Origin: Pseudomonas sp. GM48
GTDB lineage: Bacteria > Pseudomonadota > Gammaproteobacteria > Pseudomonadales > Pseudomonadaceae
Reading direction: 5' to 3'
NCBI RefSeq assembly: GCF_000282335.1
Contig: NZ_AKJM01000123.1
Location: 16,780 to 80,779, forward strand
DNA length: 64,000 nucleotides
Shown: in pieces, positions 34,238-42,468 of the stretch
Position numbering within the stretch: the first letter of the stretch is position 1
How the letters are laid out: each line of letters begins with the position of its first letter
Made by a program: the position numbers and the translations under genes
The notes under the pieces: model-generated
What the model was told of the DNA's origin: nothing
Database searches by the model: none
What the model saw: the letters and a program-made list of their open reading frames with translations, nothing else

Positions 34238-34495
34238 ATGACTTATTTGATCGATGCCTGGCTGGACCGACCACACCCCTACCTCAGGATCCTGGATCGG
34301 GAAACCGGAGAAGTCTGTGTCGTACTTGAAGAGGAAGCCTTGAACGAACTGCAGGATCAGGGTGACCTGGACGTCAGCAGCCTGAGTTCCAGCGAACCGG
34401 TGGTGCTCAAGGAACTGGTGCGTAATTTGTTTCTGTTCTGCTATGCCCGGGCGTTGCGCCCGCACAGTGAACTGCACCACAAGATCGAAATATGA
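34238..34495 (+). CDS. PA4570 family protein (85 aa), probably iron-regulated
   Basis: A small acidic cytosolic protein seen only in pseudomonads. I chose ATG 34238 (MTYLIDAWLDRPHPYLRILD) with GGAGATGAG before it; an in-frame ATG at 34223 is too close to the ribosome site. No catalytic motif is visible. The conserved block SSEPVVLKELVRNLFLFCYA forms a helix at the end. It follows ispB and yjdM, matching the PA4569-PA4570 neighbourhood. The P. aeruginosa homolog is, as I recall, induced by iron starvation, and the Fur-like site upstream agrees. Confidence 0.8.
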   Translation: MTYLIDAWLDRPHPYLRILDRETGEVCVVLEEEALNELQDQGDLDVSSLSSSEPVVLKELVRNLFLFCYARALRPHSELHHKIEI

Positions 34496-34512
34496 AAATC
34501 ACCGCAAAAAAC

Positions 34513-34602
34513 TGTGGGAGCGGGCTTGCTCGCGAAAGCGGTAGGTCAGGCAAACTGTTTGTCGCCTGAAAGGACGCCTTCGCGAGCAAGCCCGCTCCCA
34601 CA
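34513..34602. repeat. REP pair, inverted, GTGGGAGCGGGC type
   Basis: Standard outer units with a spacer lacking the usual TTGACTGAC string (it reads CAAACTGTTTGTCGCCTGAA). It separates the convergent PA4570-like and fklB genes. Confidence 0.9.
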
Positions 34603-34630
34603 TTAGCCCGACGCTATATCGGGCCAGGTC

Positions 34631-35248
34631 TTACAGAACGTCGAGCAGTTCGACGTCGAACACCAGTACGCTGTGCGGCGGGATGCCGCCAACGCCTTGA
34701 GCGCCGTAAGCCAGTTCGCTCGGCACGTACAGGCGCCATTTGCTGCCGGCGTTCATCAGTTGCAGGGCTTCGGTCCAGCCGGCGATCACGCCACCAACCG
34801 GGAATTCTGCAGGCTGGCCGCGCTCGTAGGAGCTGTCGAACACAGTGCCGTCGATCAGGGTGCCGTGGTAGTGAGTACGCACGGTGTCTTCACGGGATGG
34901 CTTGGCGCCTTCGCCAGCGGTCAGAACTTCGAACTGCAGGCCGGAAGCCAGAGTGGTGATGCCTTCACGCTTGGCGTTTTCAGCCAGGAAAGCCAGGCCT
35001 TCACCAGCGGCCGCTTCAGCCTTGGCTGCAGCTTCGGCCTGCATGATTTCGCGGATGACTTTGAAGCTGGCGGACATTTCTTCCTGACCCACACGGCTTG
35101 GCTTGCCGGCGAATGCGTCGGTCAGACCTGCCAGGATCGCGTCCAGGCTTACGCCCGGTGGCGGGTTGTCGCGCAGTTGATCGCCCAGCTGACGGCCAAT
35201 ACCGTAGCTGACGCGGGTTTCGTCGGTGGACAGATTTACTTCAGACAT
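34631..35248 (-). CDS. fklB: FKBP-type peptidyl-prolyl isomerase FklB (FKBP22, 205 aa)
   Basis: A dimeric prolyl isomerase. The N-terminal helical dimerisation domain begins STDETRVSYGIGRQLGDQL and contains an Ala/Glu-rich helix (AEAAAKAEAAAGEG). The FKBP domain has VRTHYHGTLIDGTVFDSSY, GGVIAGWTEALQLM and ELAYGAQGVGGIPPHSVLVF. No signal peptide is visible with the start at ATG 35248, so this is the cytosolic FklB and not the periplasmic FkpA. It equals PA4572. Confidence 0.94.
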   Translation of the reverse strand: MSEVNLSTDETRVSYGIGRQLGDQLRDNPPPGVSLDAILAGLTDAFAGKPSRVGQEEMSASFKVIREIMQAEAAAKAEAAAGEGLAFLAENAKREGITTLASGLQFEVLTAGEGAKPSREDTVRTHYHGTLIDGTVFDSSYERGQPAEFPVGGVIAGWTEALQLMNAGSKWRLYVPSELAYGAQGVGGIPPHSVLVFDVELLDVL

Positions 35249-35369
35249 GACACTGCTCCGCTGTGCGGACGGCTCGGGAACTTGCCATGCGTGCACAGCG
35301 CGTCCCGGAGCGCCCGGAACCAAAAGGGTCAGCAGACTAGCACAGATGTCATGCCATTGATGAGGGACG

Positions 35370-35660
35370 TCAGGCGATCGGGACCTTCAGGTTTTCTTCC
35401 ACATCGGCAACCAACCCGCACATTTCGTCATGCACGACCGTGTGCACAAGGTTGAAATGCAACTTGGGAAAGGAGCGCAGCACATCACGGGCATGCTCCA
35501 CCGAGCGCAACTGCATCGTGTGACCTGGCGTATCGTTCAAGGGATACGCCGCACCGTGCATCCGCGCCTCCAGCAGGTAGATGCCCCCCTCCATCGAGAT
35601 CAGGTTCAGCTCATCGACCTTCCCGGCGATGGCATACGCATTCAACTCATGCAGGTTCAT
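35370..35660 (-). CDS. DUF6482 family protein (96 aa)
   Basis: A small Pseudomonas protein of unknown function. It begins MNLHELNAYAIAGKVDELNL and has the conserved YLLEARMHGAAYPLND and a C-terminal VVHDEMCGLVADVEENL. There is no signal, membrane span or metal motif. It lies about 120 bases downstream of fklB's start region on the same strand, in the place of PA4573. I can say nothing on its role. Confidence 0.8.
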   Translation of the reverse strand: MNLHELNAYAIAGKVDELNLISMEGGIYLLEARMHGAAYPLNDTPGHTMQLRSVEHARDVLRSFPKLHFNLVHTVVHDEMCGLVADVEENLKVPIA

Positions 35661-35764
35661 AAACGCACCTCACGCAGTGGTGAGCCAACATAGTTACAGG
35701 GATAGGCCTCGGCGCATCAAAGTACAAGCCACTGGCCAGACCGTTTGTCTGTTATCGCAGGAGG

Positions 35765-35860
35765 TTGTGGCGAGCGAGCTTGCTCGCGCCGGGCTGCGTA
35801 GCGGCCCCAAAAAAGCGGGATCGCTTCGCAATCCAGCGGGAGCAAGCTCCCTCGCCACAA
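35765..35860. repeat. REP-like inverted repeat, TTGTGGCGAGCGAGC variant
   Basis: The arms are TTGTGGCGAGCGAGCTTGCT and the complement of TTGTGGCGAGGGAGCTTGCT, with a GC-rich spacer including CTGCGTAGCGGCCCC. It is a relative of the GTGGGAGCGGGC units but with a GCGAG core. Confidence 0.75.
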
Positions 35861-35875
35861 GAGAGCTTGTCCGGA

Positions 35876-36364
35876 TCAGTGCTTGGTGACTTTATCCAGG
35901 TAACCCATGGCGAATGCCGATACCACGAAAGTCATGTGGATGATCACGTACCACTGCAAATGCTCAGGATCGACGTTCTTGGCGTCCATGAAGATGCGCA
36001 GCAGGTGAATGGACGAAATCGCCACGATCGACGCGGCCACTTTCATCTTCAGCGACGAAGAGTCCATGGTGCCCAGCCAGTTGAGCTTCTCCTTGCTGTC
36101 GTCGATGTCCAGTTGCGAAACGAAGTTCTCGTAGCCGGAAATCATCACCATCACCAGCAAACCGCCCACCAGCGCCATGTCGATCAGCGACAACAGCACC
36201 AGGATCAAGTCTGATTCGGCCATCGAAAACACGTTCGGGATAACGTGAAAGACTTCCTGGAAGAATTTCAGTGCCAGCGCCAGCAGCCCGAGGGACAGGC
36301 CGAAATAGATCGGCGCCAGCAGCCAGCGCGAGGCGTACATTGTATTTTCGATAAAGCGTTCCAT
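35876..36364 (-). CDS. yqhA: TIGR00645/UPF0114 family membrane protein YqhA (162 aa)
   Basis: An inner-membrane protein of unknown function. It starts MERFIENTMYASRWLLAPIY, the highly conserved N-terminus of this family. Three or four membrane spans are visible (about 13-35, 52-76, 105-125, 135-155), with an amphipathic DIDDSKEKLNWLGTMDSSSL between. It equals PA4574. The gene is transcribed away from the lipoprotein gene at 36536. Confidence 0.92.
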   Translation of the reverse strand: MERFIENTMYASRWLLAPIYFGLSLGLLALALKFFQEVFHVIPNVFSMAESDLILVLLSLIDMALVGGLLVMVMISGYENFVSQLDIDDSKEKLNWLGTMDSSSLKMKVAASIVAISSIHLLRIFMDAKNVDPEHLQWYVIIHMTFVVSAFAMGYLDKVTKH

Positions 36365-36535
36365 TGAATCTCACAGGCGGACTAAAAAATGGCCGCGAGT
36401 ATAACAGCCGCCCGTCTATACCTAGAAGCAGCCAGAAACCGTCGAAAAATCCGCAACCTGCGCCTGTGTATCAAAGTTTTTCTGCTAGTGTCCAAATCAT
36501 TGACCGTTCAGTGATATCGGACAGGAAGACTGGGA

Positions 36536-38365
36536 ATGGATGTGCGATTGCCTTTGACGAGTGCCGGAATTTGCCTGGCGCTGCTGCTAAGCGGCTGCTC
36601 ACCCAGCGATGAAAAACGCCAGGTCAGCCTCGAAGAAAAAACCGCGCAGTTCGAAAAGTCGCTGGACGCCATCCATGATCCGAAGCTCAAGGATGCCGTG
36701 TCGGAACTGGGCGGCTCGCTGCTGCTACTCGAACGCGCGCAACTCAAGCTCGACAGCAAACCGGTGGAAACCGAATACGGCGAAGACGCCCTCGCCATGC
36801 TCAAGCACTATCCCACGCCACAAGCCCTGGTCGACACCTACATCAACGGGCTGTTCGTACTGCAAAAGGACTCCAGCTCCGACTACTTGACCGACCTGCA
36901 GCCGGTGTTCCCCTTCACGTTCAGCATTCCTGCCGCGTTTTTGTTTCCCCATGGCCTGGAATGGCAGTCGGTTACGCTGAGCAACAAACGAGTGATTGCG
37001 TTCCAGCCGGAATGGTCGGAAACCGACCCCGGCATCCAGTTGAGCCCATCAAGTTCCAACCTGACCACCCCCGATGACCTGACCGTGGCCTACCCCTTCA
37101 TCGAAGGCCTCGACATCGACAAAAAGCAGCAGCCGCAACCGGTGAGCCTGCAAGGTAAAGTCGAAGTCATCGCGCCACGCCGGCTCTACAGTTTCAACCT
37201 GACGAAGAAGGATGTGGGCCAGACCCGCACCAACGACAACCTCAGCGTTACCCTGCTCAAGCTTGAAAACAACTTCGCGGAAATCGAATACAACAACAGT
37301 GGGCCGCTGGCCCCGGAAGTCGCAGAAACACCGTTGAACCCGCTGATTGTCCAGGCCAGGGACAGCACAGGGCAATTCATCTCACGCTCGGGTTCCATCA
37401 ATGAAACGGCGGCGCAAATTGCTTTCTATCAAAAACAGCTAACGAAAATGCAGCAACAAAAGAGCTGGAGCGAGGCATTGGAAAAACAGCTCGACGAAGA
37501 ACAGCGCACCTTTGAGAAACAGCAGGCCCGACGTTATTCCAAGGTGTACTTCAACGGGACGATCGAAACCCTTGAAGTCAGCATGCTGGATTTTTCCGCC
37601 GTCACGGTCACCCGCAAGAATCTGGACCTGCCGGTCCGGCGCTTCGATGCCATTACCACAGACAAGTCCATCCAGCCTTTGAACTTGCCCGTGGTGGTCT
37701 ATGACGACCAGGCGGCAGACTGGCTCAAAGGGGCAACGCTGAGTGAAGAGCAGCTGAAAAAGAATGTCAGCATCAGTCAGTCGGTCGACGACCCCAGCGC
37801 TGCGCGAATCGAATTCACGCATCTGCGCAGCTTCAACGATGAACTGCTCGGCACATCCTTCAACCCCGGTGAAAGCCCGGTGAGTTTCTTTACCGAAGAC
37901 GCGGGAGGCAAACGCGACGAGCCGATCGAGCTGCCGCCTGAGGCGTACCAGATCGACCCCATGCGCGGCACCATCACTTACGATCTGAATCTGTTTCCGG
38001 AAACGCCGGCCTATGCAGTGGGCTCGATGCCGCTGTTCCTGGCCACGGTCGACAAACAAACCGTCGATGCCCGTCAACTGCCCAAGGGCCTCGAGCTCAA
38101 AGACAATGCGCTGGTGGTGGACCTGAAGGCGTTTCCCGCCCAGGACTGGCGCTTTTTCGCCAAGGACGACAGCGGCAATTACTTGAAGGAGATTCTATCG
38201 GTCAGCCATGACGCGAGCGCACAGGGTCGGGCGCAGTTTGCCGTGCATTACTTCTACGGGCAGCCTACGCGCCTGGAAACCTATCAACGCACTGACCTCG
38301 ACACCGTGCAGTACGGTTTCGAGGTCAAACTCGACAAGGCCGACGTGTCTCGCCTTGATCAATAG
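36536..38365 (+). CDS. Predicted large lipoprotein of unknown family (609 aa)
   Basis: The signal peptide ends in a perfect lipobox LLLSGC, so lipidation would be at Cys21. Residue 23 onward is SDEKRQ, with no Asp at position +2, so Lol transport to the outer membrane is expected. The protein then has a charged helical stretch (about 25-100), a beta-rich middle, a coiled coil near 305-335 (FYQKQLTKMQQQKSWSEALE), and a C-terminal beta-rich half. I recognise no domain. It lies between yqhA (PA4574) and a PA4575 homolog. A role in the envelope is inferred from the lipobox only. Confidence 0.85.
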   Translation: MDVRLPLTSAGICLALLLSGCSPSDEKRQVSLEEKTAQFEKSLDAIHDPKLKDAVSELGGSLLLLERAQLKLDSKPVETEYGEDALAMLKHYPTPQALVDTYINGLFVLQKDSSSDYLTDLQPVFPFTFSIPAAFLFPHGLEWQSVTLSNKRVIAFQPEWSETDPGIQLSPSSSNLTTPDDLTVAYPFIEGLDIDKKQQPQPVSLQGKVEVIAPRRLYSFNLTKKDVGQTRTNDNLSVTLLKLENNFAEIEYNNSGPLAPEVAETPLNPLIVQARDSTGQFISRSGSINETAAQIAFYQKQLTKMQQQKSWSEALEKQLDEEQRTFEKQQARRYSKVYFNGTIETLEVSMLDFSAVTVTRKNLDLPVRRFDAITTDKSIQPLNLPVVVYDDQAADWLKGATLSEEQLKKNVSISQSVDDPSAARIEFTHLRSFNDELLGTSFNPGESPVSFFTEDAGGKRDEPIELPPEAYQIDPMRGTITYDLNLFPETPAYAVGSMPLFLATVDKQTVDARQLPKGLELKDNALVVDLKAFPAQDWRFFAKDDSGNYLKEILSVSHDASAQGRAQFAVHYFYGQPTRLETYQRTDLDTVQYGFEVKLDKADVSRLDQ

Positions 38366-38371
38366 TGCGAC

Positions 38372-38713
38372 TCAGTGCTCGGGTTGAAACTCGAAGCCGC
38401 CCACGTTACGGCAGCGACCGCCATTGATTTCCCGCAGTTGGGCTTGCAGGTGCAGGCACCAGATTTGCGGGTCATCGGCCAGTTCATAGCCGTGCAAAGT
38501 CAGGCTTTCAACGATGGTATCGAGGATCGATTCAGCCACGAACGGGCCATGAAAAGGTCCTTGGGCCTTGATGGCCGAAGGTTGTTCACCGGCCATTCCG
38601 GCGGCGAACAGCAGAGTCCACATGCCCGTATCTCCCGCCAATGGACGGATGGAACACTCGATACGGGTCACAAGGCCCAGGCATTGACGGGTGAGGCAGA
38701 GGTTGCGCGACAT
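38372..38713 (-). CDS. PA4575-like hypothetical protein (113 aa)
   Basis: The frame starts MSRNLCLTRQCLGLVTRIEC and contains the line SILDTIVESLTLHGYELADD, which looks like a true coding segment. It has several cysteines (6, 11, 20, 85, 100). No known domain, signal or membrane helix is evident. Its position, convergent with the lipoprotein gene and next to the LonB-type protease gene, matches PA4575. Function unknown. Confidence 0.7.
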   Translation of the reverse strand: MSRNLCLTRQCLGLVTRIECSIRPLAGDTGMWTLLFAAGMAGEQPSAIKAQGPFHGPFVAESILDTIVESLTLHGYELADDPQIWCLHLQAQLREINGGRCRNVGGFEFQPEH

Positions 38714-38913
38714 GGCGGCGACCCTCGGTAGATCCGGTATTCAGCCCCCATGGGAAGGCTGTTTCGATCCTGTGATTACTGTCGACATCCCTGAGCTGAG
38801 AATAGAAGAAAAGTCCGGCTTGCAGGCCGGACGAAACCGAAAGGCGCCGAATGGTCATAGTGTGAATGTTGACGTCATTTCGACGACGCTTTTCCAGTAT
38901 TCACACAAACAAA

Positions 38914-39003
38914 TGTGGGAGCGGGCTTGCTCGCGAAGGCGTCTTTTCATTCAACATTTATGTTGACTGATACGCCGCTTTCGCGAGCAAGCCCGCTCCC
39001 ACA
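38914..39003. repeat. REP pair, inverted, GTGGGAGCGGGC type
   Basis: The spacer reads CATTCAACATTTATGTTGAC, an internal palindrome that extends the hairpin. It lies in the 302-base gene-free stretch 38714-39015; the rest of that stretch holds nothing I can name. Confidence 0.9.
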
Positions 39004-39015
39004 TGGGACACTGCA

Positions 39016-41454
39016 TCATGCAGGCTTGGTTTCTGCCAACGCTTCTTGCGCCAACTCCTTCTCGGCTTCTTTCAAATCATCTTCACTGATCATTTCCGCG
39101 ATAACCCGCAGGCGTTCCACTACCCGTGCGTTCACGCTGCCTTCAGGGAATTCGCCATTCTCGTCCGGCTCGCCGGCCGGTTCGCCAACCAGCAAACTCA
39201 AGGCTTCGTCGGCCTGGCGTACCGCATAAACGTGGAACTGCCCGGCGCGCACCGCGGCCAGTACTTTTTCGTCGAGCATCAGCGTGGCGACGTTGGCGTG
39301 CGGAATGATCGCCCCCTGCTCACCGGTCAATCCGCGGGCTTCGCACAGTCGGAAGAAGCCCTCGATCTTCTCGTTGACTCCGCCCACCGCCTGCACTTCG
39401 CCGAACTGGTTGATCGAACCGGTGATGGCGAAGCACTGCTTGAGCGGGGTTTTCGACAAGGCCGAAATCAGGGTGCAGGCCTCGCCCAGGGAAGCACTGT
39501 CGCCATCGACATAACCGTAGGATTGCTCCAGGGCAATGCTCGCGGAAATCGCCAGCGGAAATTCCTGGGCGTAACGGCTGCCCAGATACCCGGTAAGGAT
39601 CATCACGCCTTTGGAGTGAATCGGCTGGCCGAGGTTGACCTCGCGCTCGATGTCGACGATGCCGCTGCCGCCCGGATACACCGTGGCGGAAATCCGCGCC
39701 GGTATGCCGAAGGCCGAGTCGCCGACTTCCAGCACCGTCAAGCCGTTGCACTTGCCGACCGCAGCACCCGCGGTGTCGATCAGGATGATCCCGGCCAGCA
39801 TGTCATCGAGAATCCGCGCCGAAACCCGCCCGGTTCGCGTGGCCTTGGCCTTGAGCGCCCGTTCGATGTGCCCGGCGTCGGTCATTACATCGCCGGCCAG
39901 ATGGCGGATGAAGTCTGCCTCGCTGACCAGTTGGAACAAATCACCGATACGCGCCGACAAGCGCCCCTGGTGTTCGGCCAGACGCGCACTGTAAGTCGCC
40001 AGGCGCGCCACCGCATCGGCGGTCAGCGGTGCCATGCCTTCTTCGGAAGTACGGGTTTTGAGCAACTGGGCGAACTGCTCCAGGCTCTCGTCGACCATCG
40101 GGATGTCTTCATCGAAATCCACCAGGACGCGGAACATTTCCTGGAAGTCCGGATCGAGGTCTTGCAGCGTGTAATACAGCTGACGGGCACCGATGATGAC
40201 GACTTTGACCTGCAATGGAATATGTTGCGGCGTCAGGGTCACGGTGGCCAGGCGGCCCAGTTCACCCAGCGGTGATTCCATTTTCAGCTTGCGCGATTGC
40301 AGGGCGCGTTTCAGCGCATCCCACACGAAGGGCTCGCTGAGCATTTTGTCCGCTTCAAGGATCAGGAAGCCGCCGTTGGCCCGGTGCAGCGCACCCGGCC
40401 GTAACTGGCGGTAGGTGGTGTACAACGCGCCTTGATCGGTGCTGTATTCGATACGACCGAAGAGGTTCTCGTAGGTCGGGTGCGGCTCGAACACCACCGG
40501 CGCGCCGCCGCTGGCCGAGTGACCGACCACCAGGCTCGGTGCGTATTGTTCTTCCAGCAACTTGCGGGCGACAGCGTCAGTCTTGCTGTCGTCCACCAAT
40601 TGCTCGACCACAGTCTTGAGCAAGTACACCTGCATGGCTTGCAGATAACCGCATACCGCGGCGTTCTCGGCGTATTTCTCCGACAAGGGTGACAACAATG
40701 GCTGCAAGGCCAGGGTGATGGTTTCTTCGTTGAGGTGGCGCAGTTGATTGCTCGACTCACGCTTCCATTGCGGCAGGCTGGCGAGCTCTTCGTTCAGGCG
40801 CTCCTCCAGCGCGGAAATATCCTCGTGAAAACGCTCGCGCTCGGCTTCCGGCAGTTGTGCGAACTCAGCCTCATCCAGCGCCTTGCCGTCACCCATTGGG
40901 GTGAAGGCGATATTGCTGGCGTCGCGATAGAGCGCGACGTCCTTTTCCAGTGCCAGACGCTCGATGACGTCCAGGGCCTTGTCGTAGCGCTGGTTGAAGG
41001 CGCGGTCGATGGCGCTTTTCTTCTGCTGATAGGACGGATGCTCGAAGACTGCGGGAAACGTCGCCAGCAGGTTGTCGATCAAACCGTTGATGTCACCGAT
41101 GAAGGCGCCGGCGCTGCCCGACGGCAGTTCCAGAGCGCGCGGCTCGCGAGGCTCATCGAAATTGTTGACGTAGACCCAGTCCGCCGGAGTCTGCAGGCGC
41201 TTGCCTTCGGCCTTGAGGTAGCGTTTGACGAACGAGAACCGGCCAGTGCCGGGCTCGCCCATGACAAACACGTTGTAACCGGGGCGTGGCATGGCCACAC
41301 CGAACTGCAAGGCTTCGACCGCACGTTCCTGGCCAAGCACACCGCGAAAGGGCTCCAGATCATTGGTGGTAGAGAAGCTGAACTGTTCAGCGGAAAACGG
41401 ACGGGTCAGCGCTTCGGGCGCTAGACGCAAGCTGGCAGCAACAGGATCAGGCAT
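39016..41454 (-). CDS. LonB-type ATP-dependent protease (AAA_32 / Lon_C, 812 aa)
   Basis: An archaeal-LonB-like protease that is separate from classic Lon. The ATPase P-loop is GEPGTGRFSF near residue 66, where Arg replaces the usual Lys, as is normal for this subfamily. A long helical insert follows (about 150-280). The Lon-type protease domain has catalytic Ser in VDGDSASLGEACTLISAL and Lys in VGGVNEKIEGFF. It equals PA4576. The start MPDPVAASLRLAPEALTRPF is typical. Substrates are unknown; such proteases are often linked to stress. Confidence 0.93.
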   Translation of the reverse strand: MPDPVAASLRLAPEALTRPFSAEQFSFSTTNDLEPFRGVLGQERAVEALQFGVAMPRPGYNVFVMGEPGTGRFSFVKRYLKAEGKRLQTPADWVYVNNFDEPREPRALELPSGSAGAFIGDINGLIDNLLATFPAVFEHPSYQQKKSAIDRAFNQRYDKALDVIERLALEKDVALYRDASNIAFTPMGDGKALDEAEFAQLPEAERERFHEDISALEERLNEELASLPQWKRESSNQLRHLNEETITLALQPLLSPLSEKYAENAAVCGYLQAMQVYLLKTVVEQLVDDSKTDAVARKLLEEQYAPSLVVGHSASGGAPVVFEPHPTYENLFGRIEYSTDQGALYTTYRQLRPGALHRANGGFLILEADKMLSEPFVWDALKRALQSRKLKMESPLGELGRLATVTLTPQHIPLQVKVVIIGARQLYYTLQDLDPDFQEMFRVLVDFDEDIPMVDESLEQFAQLLKTRTSEEGMAPLTADAVARLATYSARLAEHQGRLSARIGDLFQLVSEADFIRHLAGDVMTDAGHIERALKAKATRTGRVSARILDDMLAGIILIDTAGAAVGKCNGLTVLEVGDSAFGIPARISATVYPGGSGIVDIEREVNLGQPIHSKGVMILTGYLGSRYAQEFPLAISASIALEQSYGYVDGDSASLGEACTLISALSKTPLKQCFAITGSINQFGEVQAVGGVNEKIEGFFRLCEARGLTGEQGAIIPHANVATLMLDEKVLAAVRAGQFHVYAVRQADEALSLLVGEPAGEPDENGEFPEGSVNARVVERLRVIAEMISEDDLKEAEKELAQEALAETKPA

Positions 41455-41731
41455 CGGGCTTCCTTAACAATCAGGCGGGGCAGATTGCAGCATTCTGGCG
41501 CTGCCCATGCCCGACTGGCAAGGAGTGCCGCAGGCCTGTGCATAGACAATCCGCCAACCCCAGGCGGACCGGGCTTGCGCCGCGGTTTCCCATGAATGTT
41601 TTGCAAAAAATCACGGAACCCCATGATCGTGCCTAAACTCCAGACTGCGCGGCTGGACTATTGCCCGGCCCACTGGCACCAGACGGGCCAGACCCTTTGT
41701 CTATTGGTACGCACATAAAGAGAACAAAGCT

Positions 41732-42220
41732 ATGAAACGGATTCTTCTTGGTACTCTCTTCGCCGCTGTATCCATTAACGCCATGGCTCAGGCCCCGGGC
41801 GGCCCGGATTGCGGTTGGGGCAACATGCTGTTCGAAGGTCAGCGTGGTACTCCGGCTCACTTCCTGGCATCCACCACCAACGGCACTTCCGGCAACGCAA
41901 CCTTCGGTATGACCTCCGGCACCAATGGTTGTGCAACCAACGCGTCGCTGACCTATGGCGGCAAATCCTGGTTTGCCATGAATGGCATGATGAACGAGTT
42001 GTCCGAGGACATGGCCAAAGGTCAGGGCGAAGCGCTGACCACCTACGCCGTGGTACTGGGCGTGGCGCCGGAAGACCGTGCGCACTTCGCCGCCGTCACT
42101 CACGAGCACTTCCAGCAGATCTTCAGCAAGGCTGACGTGACTGCCGAAGACGTGCATACCAACACCCTGGCCGTGCTCAAAGCCGACCCTCGCCTGGCCA
42201 AGTACGCCACACCGGCATAA
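41732..42220 (+). CDS. DUF3015 family secreted protein (162 aa)
   Basis: A signal peptide (MKRILLGTLFAAVSINAMAQ, cut after AMA) precedes a glycine/serine/threonine-rich part with CGWGNMLFEGQRGTPAHFLA and NATFGMTSGTNGCATNASL, which is the DUF3015 pattern. Two cysteines (about 27 and 67) could pair in the periplasm. Function is unknown. It ends at a strong terminator and is followed by the DUF4105 gene on the same strand; the two are neighbours in other pseudomonads, too. Confidence 0.9.
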   Translation: MKRILLGTLFAAVSINAMAQAPGGPDCGWGNMLFEGQRGTPAHFLASTTNGTSGNATFGMTSGTNGCATNASLTYGGKSWFAMNGMMNELSEDMAKGQGEALTTYAVVLGVAPEDRAHFAAVTHEHFQQIFSKADVTAEDVHTNTLAVLKADPRLAKYATPA

Positions 42221-42231
42221 GCTCGACCCGC

Positions 42232-42262
42232 CCCGCTTCTTTTGGGAAGCGGGTTTTGTTTT
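42232..42262 (+). terminator. Rho-independent terminator of the DUF3015 gene
   Basis: The stem CCCGCTTC / GAAGCGGG is followed by TTTTGTTTTTT. It starts 12 bases after the stop codon. Confidence 0.9.
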
Positions 42263-42310
42263 TTGGACCTGCCCCTTTAGGGGAGCGTCGGTGAGTCAAG
42301 ACGCAAAACC

Positions 42311-42400
42311 TGTGGGAGCGGGCTTGCTCGCGAATGCGGTGTATCAATTGACGATGATGTTGACTGACCCACCACTTTCGCGAGCAAGCCCGCTCCCACA
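42311..42400. repeat. REP pair, inverted, GTGGGAGCGGGC type
   Basis: Standard units with a spacer containing GATGATGTTGACTGACCCAC. It lies between the DUF3015 and DUF4105 genes. Confidence 0.9.
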
Positions 42401-42468
42401 TGGAATGTGGTTTGACTGACTGGCAATACCTGTTCGGGGCTCAGTTTCTATCGATTAAGTTGCCATCT

